From Chitinophagaceae bacterium (GTDB lineage: Bacteria > Bacteroidota > Bacteroidia > Chitinophagales > Chitinophagaceae): a DNA stretch of 64,000 bases. Each line of letters opens with the position of its first letter. Position 1 is the stretch's first letter. Position numbers and translations under genes: made by a program. The notes beneath the pieces were generated by a model. The model made no database searches. It worked only from the letters and a program-made list of their open reading frames with translations, and was not told the origin of the DNA. Below are positions 34,781 through 44,691 of the stretch, in pieces. The DNA is taken from assembly GCA_023957155.1 (NCBI GenBank), contig JAMLHK010000004.1, positions 310,001 to 374,000 on the forward strand. Direction: 5' to 3'.

Positions 34781-36934
34781 TTATTTTTCAACTAACGTTG
34801 CATATAATAATTTCAGGTCTTCTAATGCCTTGCTGCTCTCTTTGGAAGCAGCTTCCGCAATGGCTTTTAATTTTTCTTTTGCCTCATCTCCCACACCTTT
34901 TACATTCCGCAGTCCGGAACTTAATCCTTTCGCTACGGCAGCCTGTACTTCAGGCACCGGTATTTTTGATGCCCGCTCTATGATGCCGGTCACCTGTAAT
35001 TTGTTATTACGGGCGCCAATGACTTCAGATAGTTCTTTAATAAAATCCGATTTCCAGCCTTCCATATCATTTAGAAGGCCTCTTTTTGCTAACTCATCCC
35101 ACAGTTCTATTGACAAGCCGGCATCCGAAGTTAACACGGCTGCCCGGTACCATTTGCTTTTACCATACAGCAGCACGGCTTTTGACAGGGTAGAGGCTAC
35201 ACTTTTATCTTTAAATGCTCCCAAACTCAAAATTGCCTGGTATGCCACCCGTAAAGATGTAGTATCTTCTACGAGCTGCGCTAAAGAACCCTGGCAGGAG
35301 GGAAAGCGTTCAGCAAGCATTGCCGCATTTTCCCGCACACCTGCAGCGGCATCCCCAAGCGCCGCTTTCACTATATCCGCATCCAATGCATTCATACCTT
35401 CCAGCACATATAACGCGTGTAACCGGGTACGGGGATCATTGCTTTCTTTAAATAATTTTTTAACGGAAGGAATTACAGATTTATCCTGCCGTTCTAACAA
35501 CAGCCGTTGAGCAGTTAAACGCCACCACTGATTTTTATGAGACAGGGTAGTCACAAGTTGTTCAGCGGTTGCATTATTCAAATCAGGCTTTACCCATTTT
35601 ACTTTATCGTTGCTTTGATGTACAATTCTATATATACGTCCCATCGTATTTCCCGCATTAAAATCCATATCTGCCTGGAGATCTTCCGGGATGGAGAGCG
35701 GTGTTTCAATATGCTGGCGGTACATATCTATTACATACAGGTTCCCATCGGGACCTACAGAAAAGTTAGCCGGGCGAAACCAGCTGTCCGTGGTTGCGAT
35801 AAACTCCCGGTCTCTTTCCTCTTCTGCACGTTTGGCTATAAAAAACGGGGCATCCGGCGACTCCACAAGAACATCCCGGTGAACCAGGTTCCCGGCAACA
35901 TCCGTAGTGAAGATATTACCATAATATTCTTCCGGGTAGGCATCTCCTCCATAAAAAGTTCCTCCCGAAGCCCCGGTAAAATGATCTCTCGCATATTCTA
36001 CCCTGTCTAATTTCTTTTCCTGGTATTCTTTATTGCGGCGATCTGTCCGTGTCTGCCTCCAGTATGGTGTTTCCGATACCTGGTACATGATCGGATCATG
36101 ATCTGAAATATTATAAACGGCGGCTTTCAAACCGGAAGGCAGATAAGGATTTCTATCCAGGTATCTTTTGGCCGTAACCACCTGCCGGATATGTTCCGAA
36201 TTACTCGTGAAAAAACGATGTCCCCAATCATCTATAGCCAACCCGAACTGACCGGGACCCGTGGTAGCTTCAAATTCATCGCGATCGAGCCTGAAACGAA
36301 AATCAGATCCCTGCATTTTAAGCTTTGGCGCATCCGGTTTTCGGGTATAACTCACTTCACCCGCCTGCCCTGTATTATTCGCATATATCCAATTGTCTAT
36401 TCCAAAGCTAAGATTAGTGATCTGCGCTTCTTCATTGCCGGTGAAAAAGCCGGTGAAAAGAATTTCCTTTTGGTCGGCACGTCCATCCCCGTCCGTATCC
36501 TTATAATACATAATATTGGGTGCAGCGGCAATCAGCAGGCCGCCTTTCCAGGGTAACACACTGGTTGCTTCTCTCAGTCCGTCTGCAAAAATGATAGCTG
36601 TATCAGCACGTCCGTCCTGGTCCAGATCTTTTAGCATCACGATTTTATCCCGTCCTTTTACAGAGTCGGGCTTATAAGCATCTAACATACTTACAACATA
36701 CGCATTGCCTTCTTCGTCAAACTGCATGGTTACCGGATCTATCACCAGGGGTTCCGCAGCAAAAATCTCTGCCCTGAATCCCCCTGCAAACTGAAATGTT
36801 TTCATGGATTCTTCCGGGGAAAAGGATGCCGGGTAGCGCGAATTTTGTTTGCACGATGAAACGAAAACAACCAGTACTGCCAGGGCTAATGTACCGGCGC
36901 TATTCTTCACTAAGTTTCTGTAGGAATTGATCAT
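34781..36934 (-). CDS. Membrane-bound dehydrogenase-like propeller with HEAT repeats
   Basis: A lipoprotein of 717 residues. The signal is LALAVLVVFVSSC (lipobox Cys). Residues about 30-440 form a propeller of the putative membrane-bound dehydrogenase type (TIGR02604-like): FRAEIFAAEPLVIDPVTMQFDEEGNAYV, DLDQDGRADTAIIFADGL, DTDGDGRADQKEILF. HEAT-like repeats follow (about 470-700). No CxxCH haem site is present, unlike many relatives. ATG 36934 sits 4 bases after the amidohydrolase stop; an in-frame start at 36970 would overlap it. Together with the HiPIP it suggests an exported sugar oxidation step; substrate unknown. Confidence 0.85.
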   Translation of the reverse strand: MINSYRNLVKNSAGTLALAVLVVFVSSCKQNSRYPASFSPEESMKTFQFAGGFRAEIFAAEPLVIDPVTMQFDEEGNAYVVSMLDAYKPDSVKGRDKIVMLKDLDQDGRADTAIIFADGLREATSVLPWKGGLLIAAAPNIMYYKDTDGDGRADQKEILFTGFFTGNEEAQITNLSFGIDNWIYANNTGQAGEVSYTRKPDAPKLKMQGSDFRFRLDRDEFEATTGPGQFGLAIDDWGHRFFTSNSEHIRQVVTAKRYLDRNPYLPSGLKAAVYNISDHDPIMYQVSETPYWRQTRTDRRNKEYQEKKLDRVEYARDHFTGASGGTFYGGDAYPEEYYGNIFTTDVAGNLVHRDVLVESPDAPFFIAKRAEEERDREFIATTDSWFRPANFSVGPDGNLYVIDMYRQHIETPLSIPEDLQADMDFNAGNTMGRIYRIVHQSNDKVKWVKPDLNNATAEQLVTTLSHKNQWWRLTAQRLLLERQDKSVIPSVKKLFKESNDPRTRLHALYVLEGMNALDADIVKAALGDAAAGVRENAAMLAERFPSCQGSLAQLVEDTTSLRVAYQAILSLGAFKDKSVASTLSKAVLLYGKSKWYRAAVLTSDAGLSIELWDELAKRGLLNDMEGWKSDFIKELSEVIGARNNKLQVTGIIERASKIPVPEVQAAVAKGLSSGLRNVKGVGDEAKEKLKAIAEAASKESSKALEDLKLLYATLVEK

Positions 36935-36938
36935 CTTA

Positions 36939-37910
36939 TTATAGTTTAAAAAGTTTTTTTGCATTTCCATATAAAAGTTTTCGTTCTATCTGCCTGTTGT
37001 TAGAGAAGGTTCTGACAGCCTGTATATCATCAGCACCGGAGCACTCCCCGGACGCTGTTGTGCCAGACGCATCCGCGCAATCGCTGCCGTATACTAATTT
37101 ATCCTGGTGCTTTTCCAGGAATGCCCTGGCATGCGCTTCATCACGGGTAAGCGCCTGCAGACCGGAGCCGGCTGAAAGATCGCCATACATATTGGGATAA
37201 TCGCTGAGATAGCGGTCGGTAAGGCCACCGGGCACAACCCGGCCTTTGGGATACAATACCGATTGATCGGCATGGTTTTTATCAATATTGGCCCACCAGG
37301 TTTGAGCATGACCAATAAAATTCACTGTAGGATATTGTTCCAGTATCTTGTAAAAGCGATCAAAGCCATAATTATACATCCCATGCTGCCAGTGCATTAA
37401 TACGGGAACATCGTACTGCTGCGCCAGCTGGTATATTTTATGCATCTCCGGGGAATCGCAGTCCACACCAAATTTTAGCTCTCCAATCATGAGGGCGCCT
37501 AATTTGAGATATTTTTCAATTTCATAAACCGCATCCCTGGCATCCGGTACCGCACAGGCGCCAAACCTGAACTGCTTTTTATGTTCTTTGGCAAACAAAT
37601 AACATTCGGCATTTCCCCCGGCCTGCGCCTCCAGCCCATTCGATCTACCCTGGTGAGTAGAGACGGTATTGGCCGGCCTGCCCGAGGGGAGCAGAATGGT
37701 GGTAGTAATCCCCATTGCCTCCTGGTGGGCTATCATTTGTTCGTCTGTACGTGCATGATAGTGAATATGCTGATGGATATCAATGATCGGTTCCTTTTTC
37801 TTTGCATCCGCACCTGCAGAGAGATCAAAAGGCAACGCAGCGCCGATTGCAAGTACACCTGTACGGGCCAAAAACTCCCGGCGTGATGGATTATGGGATG
37901 GTTTACTCAT
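36939..37910 (-). CDS. Tat-exported amidohydrolase family protein
   Basis: A 323-residue TIM-barrel hydrolase of the amidohydrolase_2 group. The twin-arginine signal is PSRREFLART followed by a hydrophobic stretch (GVLAIGAALPFDLSAGA). The catalytic domain keeps HxH (IDIHQHIH), the middle His residues in MHWQHG and GHAQTWW, and the Asp in YGSDC, so a metal centre is likely. Its neighbours are a dehydrogenase-like lipoprotein downstream and a propeller gene upstream. It is one of three amidohydrolase paralogs in the locus. Confidence 0.85.
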   Translation of the reverse strand: MSKPSHNPSRREFLARTGVLAIGAALPFDLSAGADAKKKEPIIDIHQHIHYHARTDEQMIAHQEAMGITTTILLPSGRPANTVSTHQGRSNGLEAQAGGNAECYLFAKEHKKQFRFGACAVPDARDAVYEIEKYLKLGALMIGELKFGVDCDSPEMHKIYQLAQQYDVPVLMHWQHGMYNYGFDRFYKILEQYPTVNFIGHAQTWWANIDKNHADQSVLYPKGRVVPGGLTDRYLSDYPNMYGDLSAGSGLQALTRDEAHARAFLEKHQDKLVYGSDCADASGTTASGECSGADDIQAVRTFSNNRQIERKLLYGNAKKLFKL

Positions 37911-37954
37911 CTATTAACAATTTTATTGAACGATCGGGTTATTTTTTATTTCTT

Positions 37955-38953
37955 CTACCAGTCTTTGGGTAATTGCAGTGACCATACATCATTTACCAAT
38001 GGCGGTGTCATTCCCCCGGCTATCCATATCCTGTCTTTAAACACAAAAGCAGAAGCCTCGTGCCGTTCTTTCCATACCGGCAGGGATCCATACTGCTTCC
38101 ACTCTTTTCCATCTTTTGAATACCACACATCCGACCAGTTTTTATACGGATTATCAGACCAGCCGGCCATCACCCATATCCGGTTTCGATACACTACACT
38201 CGAGAACCATATCCGCTCATGCCATGGAGCATCACCTACTTTTGTCCAGTGTACACCATCATCAGAACTCCATACATCATTCAGCGCAAAATATTCAGGG
38301 ACGTAGTTGCCCCCGCCAAATACATATATCTTCCCGTTCAGCACTGCAGCCTGGTGATATGCCCTCGGGGGCCATCCTGCATCGGCTGTTGCCAGCTTCC
38401 AGTCTTTCCCATTTGAGCTGTACCACACATCGTTTTTTAAGCTTTTATTATTCCCAAAATAATAATCTTCTATCCCTCCCATCATCCATAGCTGCCCTTT
38501 AAATACAACCACAGCTGCCGCTACCCGTGGTGTCCACGCTGCCGCCTTAGTTTCGGATCTCCACTTCACCCCATCCCTGGATGACCATACTTCGTTACTG
38601 GCAGAATGGCCCTCGAGCCGGCCTTTATACCAGCCGCCCATCATCCACATTTTATTTTTAAAAGTAACAGACATGGGAAGATCGCTGTGTATCCAGGGTG
38701 CGGCATTATTCACTAATTTCCAGTCTTTTCCATCCGATGAACTCCAAACATCCCTCGGCGGCGCCTCATAAGAATTGAACCAGCCACCAAGTATCCACAT
38801 TTTATTCTTAAAGACCACTTCACCCTGTGAATCTCTCGGCTGCCAGGCCGCATGCGGCTGCTCCAGTACCCAACCTGTATTTTCCTGCTGTGCAAAAGCT
38901 GCCGGGCAGTATACCAACAGAATAATCACGATATGGATCCATATTTTCTTCAT
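37955..38953 (-). CDS. Exported kelch / Asp-box beta-propeller protein
   Basis: A 332-residue protein with signal peptide MKKIWIHIVIILLVYCPAAFAQ. It consists of about six kelch-type blades (WMMGGW, WMMGGIED, YVFGGGNY, WVMAGW, WIAGGM). Each blade also holds an Asp-box-like motif S-x-D-G-x-x-W (SSDGKDW, SRDGVKW, SSNGKDW, SKDGKEW), the mark of sialidase-type propellers. The combination resembles both kelch epimerases such as NanM and sialidases, but the catalytic residues of neither were identified. A sugar-binding or epimerising role is inferred from the context. Confidence 0.78.
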   Translation of the reverse strand: MKKIWIHIVIILLVYCPAAFAQQENTGWVLEQPHAAWQPRDSQGEVVFKNKMWILGGWFNSYEAPPRDVWSSSDGKDWKLVNNAAPWIHSDLPMSVTFKNKMWMMGGWYKGRLEGHSASNEVWSSRDGVKWRSETKAAAWTPRVAAAVVVFKGQLWMMGGIEDYYFGNNKSLKNDVWYSSNGKDWKLATADAGWPPRAYHQAAVLNGKIYVFGGGNYVPEYFALNDVWSSDDGVHWTKVGDAPWHERIWFSSVVYRNRIWVMAGWSDNPYKNWSDVWYSKDGKEWKQYGSLPVWKERHEASAFVFKDRIWIAGGMTPPLVNDVWSLQLPKDW

Positions 38954-39039
38954 GGCATAAGCATTACAGATTTTTAATACTGGTGTTGCCTGTTTTCGGA
39001 CCGCCTGTCAAAATTGCTTCTATCCACGTTTCCGGAAAT

Positions 39040-41277
39040 TTAAATTTTAACTTCTATCACCTCGTAATCTTCAATAACCGGCAAAACAAAGGAAACGGTA
39101 TTCCCGTCCCGGTTGAACGGTATATTTTTTTCAAGCCACAGGGCTTTTACGCTTTTTACTTTCCCCTCTACGGATAAATTAATCTTTATATTGGTACAGG
39201 GAATAATTTTCTGTATAGGTCTGACCATGCCCGAAGTAAAATTGATCAAATAAAGAAAAAGGGTATTCCCTTTTCTTCTCATGTTCACTTCTATGGAAGA
39301 AGGCGCATTCTCTAACCTCACCATAGGCCTGCTTAACCCGGTAACAAGATTGGAAACGATCCGGTAATATTCAGGAAAATGAAATTTATCCAAAGTCCCG
39401 CCGAATGTACCGGCAAAATATACAGACCTTCCTTTCCCGTAATGATTTTCAATCATAAAAGGAAAAGCAGTAGCTTCCGGCTTGCCGGCATAGCTCCCGG
39501 CCAGGGGCTTACAGAAAAAAACAGGTGTTTTTGTCTTTTCCTGTGCTTTTAATTTCAGTCCATAAGCGGGAGCATAAGTGAATTTTTGACTGACCGTTGT
39601 AAGAGAAAAATGCTTAACATCTTCCAGGGACACATAATCGTATTTAAGCGGACCGAAAACATCTCCCGTATTTTCTATTCCCAAAACATCTTTGAGCCGG
39701 AAATCATCGAGCTTCTCCCCGTTTTCGTCATACAGGGATGTTTCAAAAGTGGCAATGATATTTCCTCCATTACTTACGAAGTCTCTTATCTTATCCGCTT
39801 CTTCTTTTGTAAAGCAGGGAGCATTGGGGAAAATGACCAGGTCATATTTACGGAGATCTTTTGTAAGCGATGCTTCATCCAGCACATCAAAAGGAAAATG
39901 ATTCCTGGAAAGCCCGTCATAGAACCCATAAAACTCTTCTGCCAGATTTCCTCCTCTTTCCGCGCTCATCGCTTTCGTAAAATCAGTGAGCGGAACAGAT
40001 GAACCCTTATAATAATTACTCGCCTCCTGCGGCCACAGGAGCGCAATTCTTGCCATTGATATTGTTTTGAAAAAAGGGTCGGGATGCTTTTTAATAAAAG
40101 CATTATACTTCCGGATGATACCCATCTCCTGCGGATGAAAACGAGGCTCATCACACACGGCAAGCCATACATTTGCCTGGTGGGTAATGGTCTGGCTGTA
40201 CAGTATGCTGATCTCTCCAGGGGCAAGCATTGACCGCGCCCAGGGTCCCTGTTTTGCCGCATTAAATATAACGGTTGGTTTCCCTCCTGCCTGGGTTTCG
40301 AGTAACCTGGCCACGGCTCCCGGCTTATAGATATGCTCTGTTAATGGCCCGTATAAAAATCCACCCTCTGCCCCCAGGATATCGCTTGCCTCAATAATTT
40401 TCCGGTTATCTCTTCCCGTAGGCCAGGTAGCGCCAAGCGTGCTTCCGTTCATATAAAAGAGAAGCTGAGGATTGGCTTCTTTCAAAATGTTATCCGAATC
40501 TTTTAAGAAACGCACAATGCTGTCTGACTGAAACTCAACGAGGTCTTTCCAGTCGGCCCCGGTACGAAGAGAAGACAATTTTGTTTTGGGACCGATCTCC
40601 TTTTTATATTTTTCCTTAAATAAACTTTTGCAGTAATTACAATAACAGGTGTTGGAAAAAAATATAGGTCCATCGAAGAAAACCCCGTCAATATTATATG
40701 AAGCCAGCTTTTTTAAGGTGCCGAACACTTCTTCCCGCCAGGGGCTGTTGATACAAAAAGAAGAATCTATGCCGTACACCTGCTCAACGGGATCTCCATT
40801 GTCCTGGATCTGCTGCCATTCCGGATGCCGGCGGGCATAGGAAGACTCGATGGCATGCACATTATAGTAAATGATTACTTTAATACCTTTGTTGTGCATC
40901 TCTCGGAGATACTCTTTCAGGGAATCAAAATTGACTTCTTTGCCGGTGAAAAGATCATGGTTAGATAAAAAGGACGTTCCCGGCGAAGTGTCGGTGAATG
41001 TGGTAAGATGCTCCATGTTTGCACCCAGGCTGCTTAATAATTCTGCCTTCTCTTTAAATTCATACCCCTGCTGAAATTCAACAATCCTTAAAGGCTCTTT
41101 TTCCCACCACCGCTCTCCTGGTAATGACCCGATCTTATTTGTGTTGGGTTGACCGGCGGGGCTATTTCCCGGTTCACGGATCAAAGACGTGAAAGGGAGA
41201 AGGGTCCAGCCTGCCGCCACAGTACCTGTTGTTCCAATGAACGACCGGCGATCCATATTTTGACGATCTTTTTTCAT
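39040..41277 (-). CDS. GHL6-like hypothetical glycoside hydrolase with a GATase-like domain
   Basis: A Tat-like exported 745-residue enzyme (DRRSFIGTTGTVAAGW). Residues about 60-400 resemble the hypothetical glycosyl hydrolase GHL6 family: an N-terminal TIM barrel with HNKGIKVIIYYNVHA, RHPEWQQ, and a conserved DGVFFDGP containing the acidic residue expected for catalysis, next to a CYCNYCK cysteine cluster. The region about 480-600 (YDLVIFPNAPCFTKEEADKIRDFVSNGGNIIATFE) is a beta-galactosidase trimerisation / GATase-like domain. The C-terminus is a small beta-domain. The substrate is unknown. Confidence 0.8.
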   Translation of the reverse strand: MKKDRQNMDRRSFIGTTGTVAAGWTLLPFTSLIREPGNSPAGQPNTNKIGSLPGERWWEKEPLRIVEFQQGYEFKEKAELLSSLGANMEHLTTFTDTSPGTSFLSNHDLFTGKEVNFDSLKEYLREMHNKGIKVIIYYNVHAIESSYARRHPEWQQIQDNGDPVEQVYGIDSSFCINSPWREEVFGTLKKLASYNIDGVFFDGPIFFSNTCYCNYCKSLFKEKYKKEIGPKTKLSSLRTGADWKDLVEFQSDSIVRFLKDSDNILKEANPQLLFYMNGSTLGATWPTGRDNRKIIEASDILGAEGGFLYGPLTEHIYKPGAVARLLETQAGGKPTVIFNAAKQGPWARSMLAPGEISILYSQTITHQANVWLAVCDEPRFHPQEMGIIRKYNAFIKKHPDPFFKTISMARIALLWPQEASNYYKGSSVPLTDFTKAMSAERGGNLAEEFYGFYDGLSRNHFPFDVLDEASLTKDLRKYDLVIFPNAPCFTKEEADKIRDFVSNGGNIIATFETSLYDENGEKLDDFRLKDVLGIENTGDVFGPLKYDYVSLEDVKHFSLTTVSQKFTYAPAYGLKLKAQEKTKTPVFFCKPLAGSYAGKPEATAFPFMIENHYGKGRSVYFAGTFGGTLDKFHFPEYYRIVSNLVTGLSRPMVRLENAPSSIEVNMRRKGNTLFLYLINFTSGMVRPIQKIIPCTNIKINLSVEGKVKSVKALWLEKNIPFNRDGNTVSFVLPVIEDYEVIEVKI

Positions 41278-41312
41278 CTTGTAAGGTATTGTTACTTATA
41301 AGTGGTCGTTAT

Positions 41313-43007
41313 TTATAACATTTTCATGATCTCTTTTCCCCAGAGCGAGTAGGTTTCACCGGTATAGTGAATACCATCTTCAATCGCATATTTTTTGATA
41401 AGAAAAGAGCTATCCGAAATTTTCTTATTTAAATCAATCAGCCTGACTTTTTTCTTCTTCGCAAGAGACCGGATCCCACGATTCAGACTTTTAATTCTAT
41501 TATTAAAATCCTTAGGGTCATGTGATTTATAATGATCCGTCACGTAAGTCAGAGTATTTAATACCGGAACTATCCCTTCCCTCCGCAAAGTATCTATGAG
41601 AACAGCCAGGTTCCGGAGAATAATACCCGGAGAAATATTATGGCCCAGATCATTAACACCGCCTTCAATGAAGCAGATCTTCGGCTTCAAAGCAAAAACA
41701 TCCTTCAGCCTGCTGATATATCCACCGGTAACATCGCTCCCGATACCCCGGTTTGCCACATCCGCTCTTCCCAGTATTTCTTCCCACTGACCGCGTTCTG
41801 TCAGGGAGTTACCCAGTATGACTATATTCTTCTGACTTTTATCAGCAGCAAAATCTTCCATTCTTTTAAAATACTGTGCATTATACAGGTAAGCATAGGA
41901 TGTTTGTGCCACAGGATTAAAGTCCAGCACGTTATCAATAAACCGGTAAGCCTGCCACCGGGCAGTTGGGGGAAAATCATGCCTGCTATCGGGATAATGC
42001 ACTTTAAGACGAGCCGGTACCTGCAGCACACCATATACTTCTGATATACTATCTATTCCTTTCTTAACACCCTGAAGACTGAAGTTGGCATCATTAAGCG
42101 GTGAATTGGAGAAAAACGCACGGGGTGCTATTGCCGCTATGATTTCATCAAAATCGAAAGGAAGCTCATCCGGGTTAAGATGGTATTTATCCCGGATCAG
42201 CGGCATGTATCTTTCCTGCGCCCAGGCCCATAATTTACCTCCGTGCTTTTTAGCCGACTTTTCATCTCCGTTGTAATAATCATGAAATAAGGTCCATCCG
42301 CAACTGGACACCACTACTTTTAAGCGATCATCAAATGCGCCGGTGAATATGGCATTATGACCTCCTAAAGAATGTCCTATCACCCCAATTTTATCGGGAT
42401 ATACATCCGGTCTTGACTGTAACAAATCCACGCAACGCATATTATTAAATATGGCTTTCATTGTTCCGGATTCATAACGATCCGTTTTAAAATCATAGGC
42501 CTCTGAATCTCCAAAATCAGGATAATCGGGAGCTATTACCACATATCCTCTTTGAGCGAGCTCCTTAGCATAGCCCAGATTCATATTATATCCCTGCCCG
42601 TCTACACTACCCTTCCCGATCCTGTCTGTTTCATGAAGCGCGAGCATGGCCGGGAACTTTCGTAAACCGGTACCCGGGTTCGGAACATAGAGATATGCTG
42701 TCACCTGTTCATTTTGCGCTACGGTAAAACGGATCGTATACCGGGTATAGCGGTGTTCATCAATGCTGTCGGTATATTGAATATTCATCGGAGGAAGGTT
42801 GGCCCGGTCCGGTAACACACCCATTACCTCCTGCATTCTTTTCAGTATATCAGATCTTTTTGTATCCCACTCCGCAATGGTGTGAACAGCTTTTTCATTA
42901 CCGGACTGATCCGTATAAGATAACAGCGCCTGCTGTCTTTGTGCAAAGGCAGGGCTTCCCCCGATAAACATTATGATGAACAGGAAATATAGTCGTATAC
43001 CACTCAT
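41313..43007 (-). CDS. Exported alpha/beta-hydrolase fused to an SGNH/GDSL hydrolase
   Basis: A 564-residue protein with signal peptide MSGIRLYFLFIIMFIGGSPAFA. The first half is a dienelactone-hydrolase/acetyl-esterase fold with nucleophile motif GHSLGGHN (about 210) and a plausible acid and His further on. The second half (from about 385) is an SGNH hydrolase: block I GNSLTERG (Asn in place of the usual Asp), Gly in RGIGSDV, block III GVNDLGH, and the block V pair in DGIHYTG. Both halves have complete-looking catalytic sets, suggesting a double esterase that removes ester decorations from a glycan. Confidence 0.85.
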   Translation of the reverse strand: MSGIRLYFLFIIMFIGGSPAFAQRQQALLSYTDQSGNEKAVHTIAEWDTKRSDILKRMQEVMGVLPDRANLPPMNIQYTDSIDEHRYTRYTIRFTVAQNEQVTAYLYVPNPGTGLRKFPAMLALHETDRIGKGSVDGQGYNMNLGYAKELAQRGYVVIAPDYPDFGDSEAYDFKTDRYESGTMKAIFNNMRCVDLLQSRPDVYPDKIGVIGHSLGGHNAIFTGAFDDRLKVVVSSCGWTLFHDYYNGDEKSAKKHGGKLWAWAQERYMPLIRDKYHLNPDELPFDFDEIIAAIAPRAFFSNSPLNDANFSLQGVKKGIDSISEVYGVLQVPARLKVHYPDSRHDFPPTARWQAYRFIDNVLDFNPVAQTSYAYLYNAQYFKRMEDFAADKSQKNIVILGNSLTERGQWEEILGRADVANRGIGSDVTGGYISRLKDVFALKPKICFIEGGVNDLGHNISPGIILRNLAVLIDTLRREGIVPVLNTLTYVTDHYKSHDPKDFNNRIKSLNRGIRSLAKKKKVRLIDLNKKISDSSFLIKKYAIEDGIHYTGETYSLWGKEIMKML

Positions 43008-43079
43008 TGGTTATTTTTTACTTCGCGCGCCCCGCCCGATTCCCCGGTTTAGATTTAGTGCTGCAATATAAATAATAAA

Positions 43080-44543
43080 TTACCGTTTACGTACCCGTTT
43101 TACTACCGAATGTACGCCTTCCGTAATCCGGTCTTCCACATTTCCAGCCCAGCGCCACGCGGGATGACCATACTCATCCAGGTGCGGGCCGCCCTCATAA
43201 CCTCCTTCTTTCCAAACACGATACGAAGGAATATAAGAAACCATAATGTTACTATAGCCCAGTACCCAGGCTGATCCCTGGGCTCCCCGGCCAAACTCCC
43301 GTTTGAATCGAAGGGAATAGTCTACAACGGTTTCGCCCCCGGTACCAATCAACAGCAATTCCTTACCCAACTGCCAGGCCTGCACCGGATAATACGGATA
43401 GGAGCGGGGAAACTCAACCGCTTTATCCATCATTTCCAGCATGCGCCTGGCCCATCGTGCCTGAATATCATTATTCCCTGTTGTTAAAGGAAGTAATTTT
43501 TCTTTAGTAACCACTTCTTCGTAATCCAGCACTACAAATTTGAATGCGGTTTTTAAACCGGATGATACCGGTTGCATAGGCCGTGCTATCACATCCTCCA
43601 CCGCATCAGATAACATCTTACCATATTGCTCACATAAAGCAACCGTACGGCGTGGAAGCGGGTTCTGATCACCCCCGCATGCATTGAAGAACATAGCGGT
43701 AACCCCTGGATACCGGCTTTCCAAATTGACCTGGGCAAATCCCGGGTAGTCGCCGGATAATAAGTTCCCCGACAGCGTGGTGGGGTGACAGGCATATCCA
43801 AACAGAATGGCCATAAGATTTCCCCGGCTATCCTTCACTGATAAAACGGGAACGTAATGATCCGTAACACCTTTAAGCGGCTTACCTTCCGCTAGTAGCG
43901 CGGGTACTTCCGATTCTTTATTATCACGCCGGTTAACGGCAAAAGTACACTCCCCTTCTCCTTTGAAAATTTGCGCAGGTTGCAGGTTGTTCAGTGCCTC
44001 ATCTACAGCAGCAATAATCTGGTCTTCCATCCAGTCCGAATATTCATCTACCAGCTTTCTCTGCCCGTCATCGGCGGGATAATAATCTACCAGGTCGCCG
44101 CGAAGGCAGGGACCCGAATGATTATGGGAAAAGGTGAGCATAAATTCGGAACGGTCGAGCCGGAAGCGTTCATGTATTTTCTGGTAAAGGCTTTCATAGA
44201 TTGTCCTGGACATACCCTGGTTATCGGATGTGACCATGACCGCACGTTTACCATTTCTGCTTTTAAGCGCCAGCACCTTTACCCATATATCATGCAGCTT
44301 TGCTTCAACAGGGCGCTTAGTGCCGTAACCTGCCAGCCATACACCGGTAGTGGGTGTAATGACGCGACGGGAGATCCCCACCATCCATTCCCTATCATCA
44401 GCACGCCGGGTTATTGTATTCGTTTTTGCTTCAATGCCACTATGATCTGCTCCGATCTCAGTGAAGGAAAAGAGCATTCCTAAAAATACGATGCCAACTA
44501 AGCACCATAACAGTGTACTGATGAACAGATAATTCCTTTTCAT
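43080..44543 (-). CDS. Neutral/alkaline ceramidase-like protein
   Basis: A 487-residue exported protein (MKRNYLFISTLLWCLVGIVFLGM anchor/signal). It keeps the N-terminal neutral-ceramidase layout: GISRRVITPTTGVWLAGYG, the catalytic-Ser loop SHNHSGPCLRGD (HxHSGP), and a zinc-binding ACHPTTLSGN ... SGDYPGFAQ. The expected C-terminal Ig-like domain is absent, as in many short family members. Neutral ceramidases cleave N-acyl-sphingosine, but the short forms often found in carbohydrate loci have no known substrate. It may be an amidase for N-acylated sugars here. Confidence 0.82.
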   Translation of the reverse strand: MKRNYLFISTLLWCLVGIVFLGMLFSFTEIGADHSGIEAKTNTITRRADDREWMVGISRRVITPTTGVWLAGYGTKRPVEAKLHDIWVKVLALKSRNGKRAVMVTSDNQGMSRTIYESLYQKIHERFRLDRSEFMLTFSHNHSGPCLRGDLVDYYPADDGQRKLVDEYSDWMEDQIIAAVDEALNNLQPAQIFKGEGECTFAVNRRDNKESEVPALLAEGKPLKGVTDHYVPVLSVKDSRGNLMAILFGYACHPTTLSGNLLSGDYPGFAQVNLESRYPGVTAMFFNACGGDQNPLPRRTVALCEQYGKMLSDAVEDVIARPMQPVSSGLKTAFKFVVLDYEEVVTKEKLLPLTTGNNDIQARWARRMLEMMDKAVEFPRSYPYYPVQAWQLGKELLLIGTGGETVVDYSLRFKREFGRGAQGSAWVLGYSNIMVSYIPSYRVWKEGGYEGGPHLDEYGHPAWRWAGNVEDRITEGVHSVVKRVRKR

Positions 44544-44691
44544 GTTTTACAGTGAATATTTTTATCTATACCTGATGGTATATTTCTTATTTTCCTCTTC
44601 TCTTAATTCGTTTCCAAGCGGAATATCCATACTTACACCAGGTTCATGCCGGCTCTTTTATTAACCGAAGGACTCTAATCCCTGCTATCTT
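44544..44691. other. Intra-operon spacer
   Basis: A 148-base gap inside the catabolic locus, the largest in it. No hairpin or promoter is evident. Confidence 0.3.
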
